Both the position numbers and the translations under genes were made by a program. From Turicibacter bilis (GTDB lineage: Bacteria; Bacillota_I; Bacilli_A; MOL361; Turicibacteraceae), in NCBI RefSeq assembly GCF_024499055.1, contig NZ_CP071249.1:1054001-1118000 (forward strand): a DNA stretch of 64,000 nt, read 5' to 3'. Shown one piece after another: positions 24,747-32,872 of this stretch; within the stretch, counting starts at the first letter, position 1, and every line of letters starts with the position of its first letter. The notes beneath the pieces were generated by a model that saw only the letters and a program-made list of their open reading frames with translations, searched no databases and had not been told where the DNA came from.

Positions 24747-26036
24747 TTAGTCTTTGAATTCGAACTCAAAGTTAAGGATACGTACAAGATCTCCATCTTC
24801 CACTCCAAGGTCACGTAAGGCTTGATCAACACCGATTTGACGTAATTGACGTGCAAATCGCATAACTGATGCTTCACGGTTGAAGTCTGTTTGATGGAAG
24901 ATTTTTTCCACGTGCGCTCCTGTAACAACGTATACTCCATCATCTCCACGAGAGATATGGAATTTCGCTTCTTCAGGTTTGAATTTATATGTTACTGATT
25001 GCTCCACTTCATCCTCATCATATAATGGGAATTGAGGTGTTTTCTCTAATAAATCAGCTGTTTTGTATAATAATTGGTCGATTCCTTGACGAGTTGCCGC
25101 TGAAATTTCAACGATTGTCACGTCATCTCCAACTTTTTCTTTGAACGCTTTTAGGTTTTCTTCTGCATCACCGATATCCATTTTATTAGCAACGACAATT
25201 TGAGGACGTTCTAATAATTTGTAACGGTATTGTGCTAACTCGTTATTGATAGTTACGTAATCTTCATAAGGATCTCGTCCTTCCATACCTGACATATCAA
25301 TGACGTGTAAGATAACACGAGTGCGTTCAATATGGCGTAAGAATTGATGTCCAAGTCCTGCACCACTCGCAGCGCCTTCGATTAATCCTGGTAAATCGGC
25401 CATAACGAATGAACGACCATCAGGAACTCCAACAACTCCTAAGTTAGGAACTAATGTTGTGAAGTGGTATGCTGCAATTTTTGGTTTACATGCTGAAACA
25501 ACTGAGATTAATGTTGATTTCCCGACACTTGGGAATCCAACTAATCCAACGTCAGCTAATACTTTTAATTCAACGCGAACTTCACGTTTTTGCCCTAACT
25601 CACCATTTTCAGCAAGTTCTGGCGCTGTATTACGAGGTGTTGCGAAGTGGATATTTCCACGTCCTCCACGTCCTCCTTTTGCGATAATCGCACGTTGACC
25701 ATTTTCAGTTAAATCCGCAATGATTAAGTTCGTGCTGTTATCATAAACGATTGTTCCAACTGGAACTTTTACGACTAAATCGTCTGAGTTTTTACCATGG
25801 CAGCTTTTCGCCATCCCATTTTCACCGTTTTTAGCTTGTAAGACACGGTTATAACGTAAATCTAATAATGTTGATAATCCTTCGTCAGCAACGAAAACGA
25901 CGCTACCACCGTTTCCACCGTCACCACCAGCAGGACCACCGTTAGCAATATATTTTTCACGACGGAAAGCTACGGCACCGTTTCCACCGTTACCAGCCGT
26001 CACTTTAAGTTTGACTTGATCGATAAACAAGTGCAT
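24747..26036 (-). CDS. obgE: GTPase Obg
   Basis: At 429 residues it has full family length. The glycine-rich Obg fold covers about 1-158, the G domain has its P-loop GFPSVGKST at 167-175, DLPG near 213-216 and NKMD near 283, and an OCT domain fills the C-terminus from about 350. Obg binds the 50S ribosome and links ribosome maturation with growth and, in Bacillus, with sporulation start. The start at 26036 is preceded by a run compatible with ATGAGATAGAATTGAGGG. In Bacillus spo0B stands between rpmA and obg; here 141 bases with a terminator stand instead. Confidence 0.96.
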   Translation of the reverse strand: MHLFIDQVKLKVTAGNGGNGAVAFRREKYIANGGPAGGDGGNGGSVVFVADEGLSTLLDLRYNRVLQAKNGENGMAKSCHGKNSDDLVVKVPVGTIVYDNSTNLIIADLTENGQRAIIAKGGRGGRGNIHFATPRNTAPELAENGELGQKREVRVELKVLADVGLVGFPSVGKSTLISVVSACKPKIAAYHFTTLVPNLGVVGVPDGRSFVMADLPGLIEGAASGAGLGHQFLRHIERTRVILHVIDMSGMEGRDPYEDYVTINNELAQYRYKLLERPQIVVANKMDIGDAEENLKAFKEKVGDDVTIVEISAATRQGIDQLLYKTADLLEKTPQFPLYDEDEVEQSVTYKFKPEEAKFHISRGDDGVYVVTGAHVEKIFHQTDFNREASVMRFARQLRQIGVDQALRDLGVEDGDLVRILNFEFEFKD

Positions 26037-26138
26037 CCCTCAATTCTATCTCATGAAACTATGACTAGTTTCAATTTGGTATTCTTCTATATTATTAAAA
26101 CAAATTTGTAAACTCATACAAGAAATGAACATAAAAAT

Positions 26139-26168
26139 AAACCCCTAATCAGATGATTAGGGGATTTA
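26139..26168 (-). terminator. Terminator after rpmA
   Basis: AAATCCCCTAATC and GATTAGGGGTTT stem between rpmA and obg. Confidence 0.85.
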
Positions 26169-26177
26169 TTAAATCGA

Positions 26178-26462
26178 TTACTTAGCTTCTGGGTATACAG
26201 AAACTTGTTTTTTGTCACGTCCTAAACGTTCGAATTTAACGATACCATCGATTTTACAGAATAAAGTGTGATCCACACCCATACCTACGTTTGTTCCTGG
26301 ATAAATTTTAGTTCCGCGTTGACGGTAGATAATTGATCCTGCAGAAGCGTATTGTCCATCAGCTAATTTAGCTCCTAAACGTTTAGACTCAGAGTCACGA
26401 CCGTTCTTTGTAGAACCAACACCTTTTTTAGATGCGAAAAATTGTAAATTTAACTTTAACAT
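26178..26462 (-). CDS. rpmA: 50S ribosomal protein L27, with cleaved N-terminal extension
   Basis: This 94-residue L27 begins [14 protein letters not shown]. The LNLQFF/A stretch is the extension that Firmicute L27 proteins carry and that the protease Prp removes after FF, exposing ASKKG. The mature N-terminus reaches the peptidyl transferase centre. The Prp gene lies 11 bases upstream. AGGAGGTGG precedes the ATG. Confidence 0.97.
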   Translation of the reverse strand: MLKLNLQFFASKKGVGSTKNGRDSESKRLGAKLADGQYASAGSIIYRQRGTKIYPGTNVGMGVDHTLFCKIDGIVKFERLGRDKKQVSVYPEAK

Positions 26463-26473
26463 GGGGCCACCTC

Positions 26474-26785
26474 CTACTTGTTTTCTATAACTGTTAAGTA
26501 TTTAAATTGATCTTCTTCAATTGTTTGTAAAGAAGTAATCATTCCATAGATGAGCGTTTGACACGCATCACTTACGGGAAGATTTTCAACTAATAAATAA
26601 CCATCTTCCATTTTTATACTAAGTTCTGATTCGTCTAAGTTGATAATGGAATTGGTTAAGCCAAATGTTACAGCGCTCACCGCAGCGCAGACTAAGTCTT
26701 CGCCCGGTTCACCCGCAAAGGCATGGCCGCTGATTTCAAATGACTCAACTTTATTATTTTGATAGTTAAAATTGGCTGTAATCAT
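26474..26785 (-). CDS. prp: Ribosomal-processing cysteine protease Prp
   Basis: The 103-residue product has the catalytic pair in SGHAF (H21) and [10 protein letters not shown] (C33), the motif of the YsxB/Prp family. Prp cuts the N-terminal extension from L27 and, in some hosts, from phage proteins; cleavage is essential where the extension exists. It sits between rplU and rpmA as in other Firmicutes, with 10- and 11-base gaps, so the three are one operon. Confidence 0.93.
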   Translation of the reverse strand: MITANFNYQNNKVESFEISGHAFAGEPGEDLVCAAVSAVTFGLTNSIINLDESELSIKMEDGYLLVENLPVSDACQTLIYGMITSLQTIEEDQFKYLTVIENK

Positions 26786-26795
26786 CGTCTAATAA

Positions 26796-27104
26796 TTAAG
26801 CGTTGATAGCTTCGATAACCACTTTAGTGTATGGTTGACGGTGACCTTGTTTCTTTTTGTAACCTTTTTTAGGTTTGTATTTGAACACGATGATTTTTTC
26901 ACCTTTACCGTGTTTTTCAACCTTAGCAGTTACAGTTGCACCTTCTACTAATGGAGCACCAACTTTAGCGTTTTCTCCACCAACGAATAATACTTCGTCG
27001 AAAGTAACAACTTCACCTTCAGCAACATTTAATTTTTCAACGTAGATAGCTTGACCTACTTCAACTTTTAATTGTTTACCACCAGTTTTGATAATAGCGT
27101 ACAT
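26796..27104 (-). CDS. rplU: 50S ribosomal protein L21
   Basis: The 102-residue product starts [17 protein letters not shown] and ends with the basic [19 protein letters not shown] block that binds 23S rRNA. The start at 27104 has AAGGAGG eight bases upstream; an in-frame GTG at 27113 is part of the ribosome site. It is the first gene of rplU-prp-rpmA, after an L21 leader. Confidence 0.97.
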   Translation of the reverse strand: MYAIIKTGGKQLKVEVGQAIYVEKLNVAEGEVVTFDEVLFVGGENAKVGAPLVEGATVTAKVEKHGKGEKIIVFKYKPKKGYKKKQGHRQPYTKVVIEAINA

Positions 27105-27115
27105 TACCTGCACCT

Positions 27116-27215
27116 CCTTAAAATTTAACTAAGACTCGCCATTAAAGGTATATGTCAAAGACATATTTTGACCTTATCCGTGCGGTTGTAGTACCCTAAG
27201 GTGCTAACAACATGA
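27116..27215 (-). promoter_or_regulatory. L21 leader (autoregulatory mRNA element)
   Basis: Between the promoter and rplU the minus strand reads GCACCTTAGGGTACTACAACC then CGCACGGATAAGG, the conserved core of Firmicute L21 leaders. It should form the stem structure through which L21 controls the operon. Confidence 0.8.
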
Positions 27216-27218
27216 TTC

Positions 27219-27247
27219 ATTATATCAAAGCCAATATCATTCGTCAA
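27219..27247 (-). promoter_or_regulatory. Promoter of rplU-prp-rpmA
   Basis: -35 TTGACG (27242-27247), -10 TATAAT (27219-27224), spacer 17. Confidence 0.88.
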
Positions 27248-27358
27248 TCATTTATCTATGGTTATGTCTACCTTTTTCGATTATTTTTAAGTTCTGATAA
27301 AATTAACGTTTTCAAAAGCTTGATACTCTATTATCACTCATCTTACTTTTATTTAAAC

Positions 27359-27399
27359 AAAAAGTCTTATACTTTTATGAATAGCATAAGACTTTTTTT
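27359..27399 (-). terminator. Terminator of the receiver-domain gene
   Basis: AAAAAGTCTTAT and ATAAGACTTTTTTT stem with a 15-base loop, overlapping the end of the gene. Confidence 0.8.
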
Positions 27400-27740
27400 A
27401 TTGTATTTAAATCAATTGGCTTTAATAAGATGTCATCCATCATTGCTTCTTGAAATTTTGGATCTTCTTTTGATAATAGATTAGCTGTTAAGGCAACAAT
27501 TCGGCCTCGATATCCTAGATGTCGTAATTTCTTTGATGCTTCATAACCGTCCATTCCCGGCATACAAATATCCATGACGACGACATCATAGTTAGGATTT
27601 TCTTCGATTTCTTGAACAGCTTGTATTCCACTATCGATTGTTTTAACTTTTTTAATCTCCATTACATCTAATATATCTTCCATTAACATCAGGTTAATTT
27701 CATTATCATCTACTACTAATACGGAAAAATCATCTGTCAT
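27375..27740 (-). CDS. Stand-alone response-regulator receiver protein, Spo0F-like
   Basis: The roughly 121-residue product is one receiver domain and no output domain. It shows the acidic pair in VVDDNE (D11-D12), the phospho-acceptor aspartate in VVVMDICMPGMDGYEA (about D55), the switch threonine in VALTAN and the lysine in LLKPID. The start at 27740 has AAAGGTGG; a longer frame to 27779 has none. It lies in a sporulation locus, right after spoIVFB, and Spo0F is the classic single-domain receiver of sporulation. A phosphorelay role is therefore plausible but not proven; a CheY-type or other role is possible. Confidence 0.82.
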   Translation of the reverse strand: MTDDFSVLVVDDNEINLMLMEDILDVMEIKKVKTIDSGIQAVQEIEENPNYDVVVMDICMPGMDGYEASKKLRHLGYRGRIVALTANLLSKEDPKFQEAMMDDILLKPIDLNTIKKVLCYS

Positions 27741-27798
27741 TTGTGCCACCTTTAACTCCGCCTCCAACTTAAGTTTCATTCATTTTGTATTTATCATT

Positions 27799-28617
27799 TT
27801 AGTCAGTTTTAATTTGAGCGTCAACAATTAGAGATGGATTTTCTTCATATTTTAACTTTAACCATTTTATCTCATCATGCAGCCGATTTTTGACTTGAAA
27901 TAAATTTAAATAACCTCGATAGATATTATCTTCTAAAGAATCATTCCTAACTTTTACGATTTTTCTTGGTAAATCAACATTTATATACATTTTCTTCTGT
28001 AAAAGAAAGCGTTGAAAAAGAAAATAAATGTGCTTATTATATCTTAATGTCGAATATGTTAAAAAACTCACAATGATAAATAATTGTCGAATATCGTATA
28101 AAATTGTTATAGCTATAAAAATAGTGATTAATCCTATATTTAACCATCTAATGATGTGTAAAACAGTTTTGTATGGAAAAAAACAACATAAAATAGCATT
28201 AATTAACCGACTGCCATCAAGTGGTGGCAGCGGAATGAGATTGAATATAATGACAAATAGCTGAGCCCATATGGCGTAATCATATAAAGTCATATTAACA
28301 AAAGCACTCATTTTCTCTCGCATTAAGATTAAAATAATGAGGGTGACGAAATTAAACAACACACCTCCACTACTAACAATAAAATCTTCAATATTTGATT
28401 TATTCAACTCTCCTTTGAACTCCATAATTCCACCGAAGGCGAAAAATTTGAGTTCTTCGAGTTCCCATTTATAAAAAAAGGCCATCATAAGATGACCACA
28501 TTCATGAACTATGATCGTTAAAGCAAAGATAAAATATTCATTTAAATAGCCAAGTATAATAGCTAAGAGGGTCATTGCATAAAAAGAGTAATCAAACTTT
28601 AATCGGTTTTTACGCAT
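27799..28617 (-). CDS. spoIVFB: SpoIVFB-like intramembrane metalloprotease (M50)
   Basis: The 272-residue membrane protein has HECGH at 38-42 within a hydrophobic helix and NLIPLPPLDGSR around 126-137 with metal-binding D134. These are the two zinc sites of M50 site-2 proteases. SpoIVFB cuts pro-sigma-K in the mother cell membrane at a late stage of sporulation. It directly follows the SpoIVFA-like gene and precedes rplU as in Bacillus, separated only by the receiver gene. AGGAGG lies before the ATG. Confidence 0.9.
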   Translation of the reverse strand: MRKNRLKFDYSFYAMTLLAIILGYLNEYFIFALTIIVHECGHLMMAFFYKWELEELKFFAFGGIMEFKGELNKSNIEDFIVSSGGVLFNFVTLIILILMREKMSAFVNMTLYDYAIWAQLFVIIFNLIPLPPLDGSRLINAILCCFFPYKTVLHIIRWLNIGLITIFIAITILYDIRQLFIIVSFLTYSTLRYNKHIYFLFQRFLLQKKMYINVDLPRKIVKVRNDSLEDNIYRGYLNLFQVKNRLHDEIKWLKLKYEENPSLIVDAQIKTD

Positions 28618-28632
28618 GAGTAAGCCTCCTAA

Positions 28633-29433
28633 TTATTGCATCAATAATTCTAAGTAAGCAGCAATATCTTGGTATTGACCCTCTTTATCTTTTAAAGATA
28701 AGTAGTAAAAAGCCTCATCACCAAAATCTGTTCCTGGTACATCAAGGATAGAACCGACACCTAAGACATCTCCAACTTTAATATGCTGATATTGGCTAAC
28801 TTTTCGGTTCTCTAAAAATCCAACAGTTAGCGTCCATTCATTTTCTAACTGAATATTCATAAAATTACTAATTTTATCATCTACCCCCACATTTAACACA
28901 ATCCCTGGAACAAAGCTATGTATTTCTTCATCTTGTTTGATTTGAATAATAACTCCATTTTCATAATCTTTTAACACCATATTATTATAAGCATCGTTAA
29001 TGGCTTGTGAGACATCAAAAATTGGATCCGTACTAGTTCCTTCACCTTCAATCGGATTCCCTAATTCATCAACTGTTGTTCCTTGTGTTCCACTGACAAG
29101 AGAAGTAGAGTCATCCGTTTGAGGCAATCTAAACTCAAATGGTAACATATTTGAAAGGTACTGTTGATACATTTGTTCATACTTAGCAAACGGAAAACTT
29201 CCCATCATTGCACTCTTTACACTCTCATAAAGGGGAACATTAGGGAGTTTTTGAATGACTAATACACTCATCAATAAACATAAACAAATCATAGATTGGC
29301 GCATAAAACGTCGGATAAACATGATACTCTCATCTTCTTGCTGTTTTCGTCTATAGTAAGGTGATGAATGGTTAGCTTGATAACCACTATAGGTAGAGCG
29401 ATAAGGTGGACGATTTCTTTTATGATTGGCCAC
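28633..29433 (-). CDS. spoIVFA: SpoIVFA-like membrane protein with M23-type domain
   Basis: The 266-residue product has a basic N-terminus, one transmembrane segment at about 47-65, a spacer region, and a C-terminal domain (about 150-262) with beta-hairpin features of M23 peptidases (GVIIQIKQDE, GIVLNVG, IKVGDVLGVG, FYYLSLKDKEG). The HxxxD and HxH zinc ligands are not evident, as in SpoIVFA, which is a non-enzymatic clamp that controls SpoIVFB. Start is GTG with AGGAGG seven bases upstream. The stop is 15 bases from spoIVFB. Confidence 0.8.
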   Translation of the reverse strand: MANHKRNRPPYRSTYSGYQANHSSPYYRRKQQEDESIMFIRRFMRQSMICLCLLMSVLVIQKLPNVPLYESVKSAMMGSFPFAKYEQMYQQYLSNMLPFEFRLPQTDDSTSLVSGTQGTTVDELGNPIEGEGTSTDPIFDVSQAINDAYNNMVLKDYENGVIIQIKQDEEIHSFVPGIVLNVGVDDKISNFMNIQLENEWTLTVGFLENRKVSQYQHIKVGDVLGVGSILDVPGTDFGDEAFYYLSLKDKEGQYQDIAAYLELLMQ

Positions 29434-29698
29434 AAAAATTCCTCCTAACTATTCTTTCATGTGCGCTAGCGTGTTCAATGCATCATATGAAAGTTAACAT
29501 TAGATTAGAACATCTATTCCGATGACTCTACTTATTTTTAATGTGATCCATTCTTTATCCAACAACTCATTGCCTCCCGTTGTCCTCTGACTGAAAGCTA
29601 ATCAAAAAAGACACTCCTTAATGGTTATTTTACTTAAATAACATCAATAAATTATCCCTCTTTAAAATTAATAGCTCTTTTTTAACTATCATATTCTT
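29434..29698. other. Intergenic region upstream of spoIVFA, no feature found
   Basis: About 265 bases. A sporulation-type promoter would be expected for spoIVFA; I could not pick a convincing one. Confidence 0.35.
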
Positions 29699-30352
29699 TT
29701 ATTCTTTTTTATCGTACCACTGCATACCACCTTCTTCATATAATGTTGTGAATTTCTCTTTATTTAACTCATAACGTTCAGTATCTTTTCCAAAAATAAC
29801 TTCAGCACAATCGATAACCATTTGGGCCATTTTTTCATCTGTCATATCTGATTGGGGACATGGTCCATATCCAGTAATTTCTCCATCATGACCTCTAACT
29901 GCTACACCAAAACTTGAATCACTAAATGTAATATTCATATATTGATCTAAATCTATTAGGAATTCACATCTAGGTTGAATATCTTTATCTTGAAAAGTAA
30001 TGAAATCGGAGTAGTTAAACTTTCCTTCTTCAAGTAATGTAATGAATTTATCTCTATTTAACTCATAACGTTCAGTACCTTTTCCATAAAGAAGTTCTGC
30101 ACAATCGATAAGCATTAGAGCTAAATCTTCATCTGTCATATTCTTTGTTGTTTGAGTTAATTCGCTCCATCCAACAATTTCACCATTACTTACCTTTATT
30201 TTAACCGTATAAAAAGACTCTTGAAATTCAACATTTATATATTCTTGCTCATTTTTATTCATTATATAAGGATCTACTGATTTTGCATTAACTCTTATAC
30301 AACTAAAAACCATTAGTAAAGTTAATATAGAAAGCACATATTTTTTAGTCAT
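29699..30352 (-). CDS. Secreted protein with two copies of an 85-residue repeat, function unknown
   Basis: The 217-residue precursor has a signal peptide (about 1-24, MTKKYVLSILTLLMVFSCIRVNA). Two copies of a repeat follow. The first has MTDEDLALMLIDCAELLYGK then GTERYELNRDKF, the second MTDEKMAQMVIDCAEVIFGK then DTERYELNKEKF. Between them lies QPRCEFLIDLDQYMNITFSD. The duplication is plainly visible. I know no family for it. AAAGGAG precedes the ATG. It interrupts the mreD-spoIVFA order found in relatives. Confidence 0.7.
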   Translation of the reverse strand: MTKKYVLSILTLLMVFSCIRVNAKSVDPYIMNKNEQEYINVEFQESFYTVKIKVSNGEIVGWSELTQTTKNMTDEDLALMLIDCAELLYGKGTERYELNRDKFITLLEEGKFNYSDFITFQDKDIQPRCEFLIDLDQYMNITFSDSSFGVAVRGHDGEITGYGPCPQSDMTDEKMAQMVIDCAEVIFGKDTERYELNKEKFTTLYEEGGMQWYDKKE

Positions 30353-30396
30353 GGTATTTCTCCTTTCTTTATTAGTTACTTTCCCCCGAAAAAAAT

Positions 30397-30421
30397 AAAA
30401 AACACTGAATTGTGTTTTTAT
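30397..30421 (-). terminator. Terminator left behind by a truncated minus-strand gene
   Basis: AAAAACAC and GTGTTTTT stem with T-run, directly after the stop at 30418. Confidence 0.65.
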
Positions 30422-30498
30422 TTTTCATAAGTAACACTACTATTAGTAATTTTTACGCCCCGAGCATCATAAGTTCCTACAACTACACGATATTGAAG
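30418..30498 (-). pseudogene. C-terminal gene fragment, minus strand
   Basis: Open frame LQYRVVVGTYDARGV then KITNSSVTYEK and stop, with no start; it begins abruptly at the junction with the opposite fragment at 30495-30587. Family not known. Confidence 0.5.
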
Positions 30499-30587
30499 TG
30501 ACTATCACTAAAACAAATGGAGATAAACAAAGTTATCAAATAAAGTTAGATGCAACAGAAGTAACACAAAGTGTTAATAATGATTAA
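30495..30587 (+). pseudogene. C-terminal gene fragment, plus strand
   Basis: Open frame EVTITKTNGDKQSYQIKLD then ATEVTQSVNND and stop, with no start or ribosome site. It resembles the end of a secreted beta-rich or lipoprotein gene. A strong terminator follows at 30607. Confidence 0.5.
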
Positions 30588-30606
30588 TGATTATTATTGA
30601 GAATAT

Positions 30607-30639
30607 AAAAAGTGAGACAATAACTGTCTCACTTTTTAT
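30607..30639 (+). terminator. Terminator left behind by a truncated plus-strand gene
   Basis: AAAAAGTGAGACA and TGTCTCACTTTTT form a perfect 13-bp stem around ATAAC; it could also serve the minus strand. Confidence 0.8.
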
Positions 30640-30731
30640 ATTCATATATTAGTCATATTTAATATATGAAATGATTGATAATTCAATATTTTTTGAAATT
30701 TAGTCTTGATAATAATTAGTGTCTTTTTTAG

Positions 30732-31250
30732 TTAAAACTCGTTTAAAAACTGTCGCTGATATTTTCTAAACTGTGACTTTAAAATAGGATATAGCGGGAT
30801 CGTGATTAAAGTATTAAAAATCGCAGTTGGAATTAAAATAAATTTAATAAATATCATGACTGACATATTCGTGGTCTTCATCGTATTGACGATAAAATAG
30901 ACAAACCACTCCTCAAAAACAACCACTCCCATCACTAATGCCATCATAGATAATAAATTAACTGGCATCGTTTGCGAGATAAATCGTAATAAAATGAATG
31001 TAATAATCGGAAACAGGCACGTATATAGTCCAATTAAATCAGTATAACAAATATCATAGAGTAAGCCAAAAATGCAGGCAAAAATAATGGGGCGAATCCC
31101 TTTATCATAAAAAGTAAATAAGGCTAAGCAAATTAAAAAAACATTTGGAATAATCATATAATGACCAACTATCGGTTGAATCGGTAAGAAAATGACTAAT
31201 AGATTATCTAACACAAAGCAAGTTACAAAAGTAATAATTAATCTACTCAT
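30732..31250 (-). CDS. mreD: Rod-shape protein MreD
   Basis: The 172-residue, highly hydrophobic product has five or six membrane segments and the pattern VFLICLALFTFYDKGIRPIIFACIFGLLYDICY, typical of MreD. It acts with MreC, RodA and MreB in guiding side-wall synthesis. Its start overlaps the end of mreC by eight bases, so translation is probably coupled. No minC/minD follows, unlike Bacillus. Confidence 0.88.
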   Translation of the reverse strand: MSRLIITFVTCFVLDNLLVIFLPIQPIVGHYMIIPNVFLICLALFTFYDKGIRPIIFACIFGLLYDICYTDLIGLYTCLFPIITFILLRFISQTMPVNLLSMMALVMGVVVFEEWFVYFIVNTMKTTNMSVMIFIKFILIPTAIFNTLITIPLYPILKSQFRKYQRQFLNEF

Positions 31251-32094
31251 TGTTTGATGTCACCGCCTCGCGTGCAACCACGATGACGTAGTCCATATTA
31301 TCATAGTTTTTCTCACCTTTTAGATAAAGTGTTTGTGTTAATCCATCTTTGCTTACTTCAATGCGATCGACATATCCAATTAATAATGAACGCGGATAAA
31401 CACCACCTAATCCACTAGTAATCACAGCATCCCCTTCTTCTACAGCCACCTCTTTTGAAACTTGTGTCATCACTAATTCATCAGTTGTGTAGTCATAACC
31501 TTCAACCGTTCCAATAGAACCTTCTTTTCCATCAATAATCGCTGAAACTTTACTTCCAAAATCTTGATTTTTAATCAATTTCACTTTAGCTGATAAATCA
31601 TTGGTTGAAATGACTTTTCCAATTAAGAAACCCTCTTTAGATAAAACAGCCATGTTCTCTTTAATCCCTTGTTTACTTCCTTTATTAATGAAGATAAAAT
31701 CATGCCATTGATCAACGTTACGCATGACTGTTGTGGCATTAATCGTTTCATAACTCGTTAAAGAAATTCCTGTACTTTGCAATTCTTCTAGTGAAGCCAG
31801 CTGTTCTTCTAATTGATGCGTATAAACTTCTAATGCCTCATAATTGTACATTTGTTGCTTTAATAATTTATTTTCTTCATAAGTATGGAATAAATCATTG
31901 ATATTCGTTACGAATCGTTTAAATCCTTCAACAATTCCTGTATAGCCCGTTTGAACGACGGTCATTCCATCCTTAATGACACGTTCAGGAACTGAATTTT
32001 TCGTCTCTTGATGCATTGTATAACCGACTGTAATTAACGTCATAAAAATTAATACGATAATCCCAAACACTTTTAAATGGTTAACACCCTTCAT
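31243..32094 (-). CDS. mreC: Rod-shape protein MreC
   Basis: This 283-residue protein has an N-terminal membrane anchor (about 6-25), a coiled coil (about 60-105) and the MreC beta-barrel domain from about 115, with NKGSKQGIKENMAVLSKEGFLIGKV and DAVITSGLGGVYPRSLLIG as recognisable blocks. It lies outside the membrane and organises penicillin-binding proteins along the cell. mreB, normally just upstream, is not in this window. Confidence 0.93.
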   Translation of the reverse strand: MKGVNHLKVFGIIVLIFMTLITVGYTMHQETKNSVPERVIKDGMTVVQTGYTGIVEGFKRFVTNINDLFHTYEENKLLKQQMYNYEALEVYTHQLEEQLASLEELQSTGISLTSYETINATTVMRNVDQWHDFIFINKGSKQGIKENMAVLSKEGFLIGKVISTNDLSAKVKLIKNQDFGSKVSAIIDGKEGSIGTVEGYDYTTDELVMTQVSKEVAVEEGDAVITSGLGGVYPRSLLIGYVDRIEVSKDGLTQTLYLKGEKNYDNMDYVIVVAREAVTSNNE

Positions 32095-32242
32095 TCGAAC
32101 ACATCCTACGTCTTTACAATAATCTTTTTTATATTGCTTATTATATATAATTGATATGTATGAAACAAGTCTATTTAGTCACATAAACACTAACTCAGAA
32201 AGTTTTCACACTTTTTCCATGAGATTTGACTTTACATCATTA

Positions 32243-32270
32243 AAAAATTCCCGCTGTATGTGGCAGGAAC
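32243..32270 (-). terminator. Terminator of the GNAT gene
   Basis: TTCC-GC and GC-GGAA stem followed by TTTTTT on the minus strand. Confidence 0.65.
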
Positions 32271-32280
32271 TTTCCATCTT

Positions 32281-32850
32281 CTATCCATCTAAATCAAAGT
32301 TTTCTTTAAGGATGACATACGTGTCACAGTCCACCCATTCGCGACGTCCATTTAATACCGCTCGTCTGACTAATTTATCATGAGTCATTCCTAGTTTTTG
32401 CATCACTCTGCCAGAGGCAACGTTTCGAACATCATGTTTAGCAATCACACCGTCAACTCCAATTTGTTCAAAAGCAAACTGAAGAACGGTTTTAGCTGCT
32501 TCAGTCGTCAAGCCTTGATTCCAATACCGTTTTGCAAGACAATACCCAAGTTCACAGTAATGACGTCGCCCTCGACGATGAAATTGAAACAAAGAAATCG
32601 AGCCAATCACTTCATCACTTTGACGATCGACAATCGCCCACTGATACGTATTTAACAGTTGATAAGCCGCTTCCCAATTCACTAAAATTCGCTCGGTTGT
32701 TTCTAAATCTTCATGAGTCGGCCATGCAACAAACTGAGTCACTTCATCATCACTACTCCAATTTTCAAAAACCATTGTTGCATCGCTGACTTTAAATCTT
32801 CTTAAATAAAGTCGCGATGTATCAAGCCGGCATGTTCCTAAATGTTTCAT
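32281..32850 (-). CDS. GNAT acetyltransferase, RimJ/RimL type
   Basis: The 189-residue protein has an N-terminal TSRLYLRRFKVSDATMVFENW, central AIVDRQSDEVIGSISLFQF, the acetyl-CoA-binding block LGYCLAKRYWNQGLTTEAAKTVLQFAF (about 101-127) and ASGRVMQKLGM near the end. This is the order of the Acetyltransf_3 family that acetylates protein N-termini or small molecules. Substrate unknown. AAAGGAG precedes the ATG. It follows asnB by 22 bases and is probably co-transcribed with it. Confidence 0.87.
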   Translation of the reverse strand: MKHLGTCRLDTSRLYLRRFKVSDATMVFENWSSDDEVTQFVAWPTHEDLETTERILVNWEAAYQLLNTYQWAIVDRQSDEVIGSISLFQFHRRGRRHYCELGYCLAKRYWNQGLTTEAAKTVLQFAFEQIGVDGVIAKHDVRNVASGRVMQKLGMTHDKLVRRAVLNGRREWVDCDTYVILKENFDLDG

Positions 32851-32872
32851 TCCTTAAACTCCTTTAAATCTC

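Noticed and set aside
24683..24949. Minus-strand frame of 88 codons at the end of obg
   Set aside because: It is the +1 frame of the Obg C-terminus and covers the terminator; no ribosome site.
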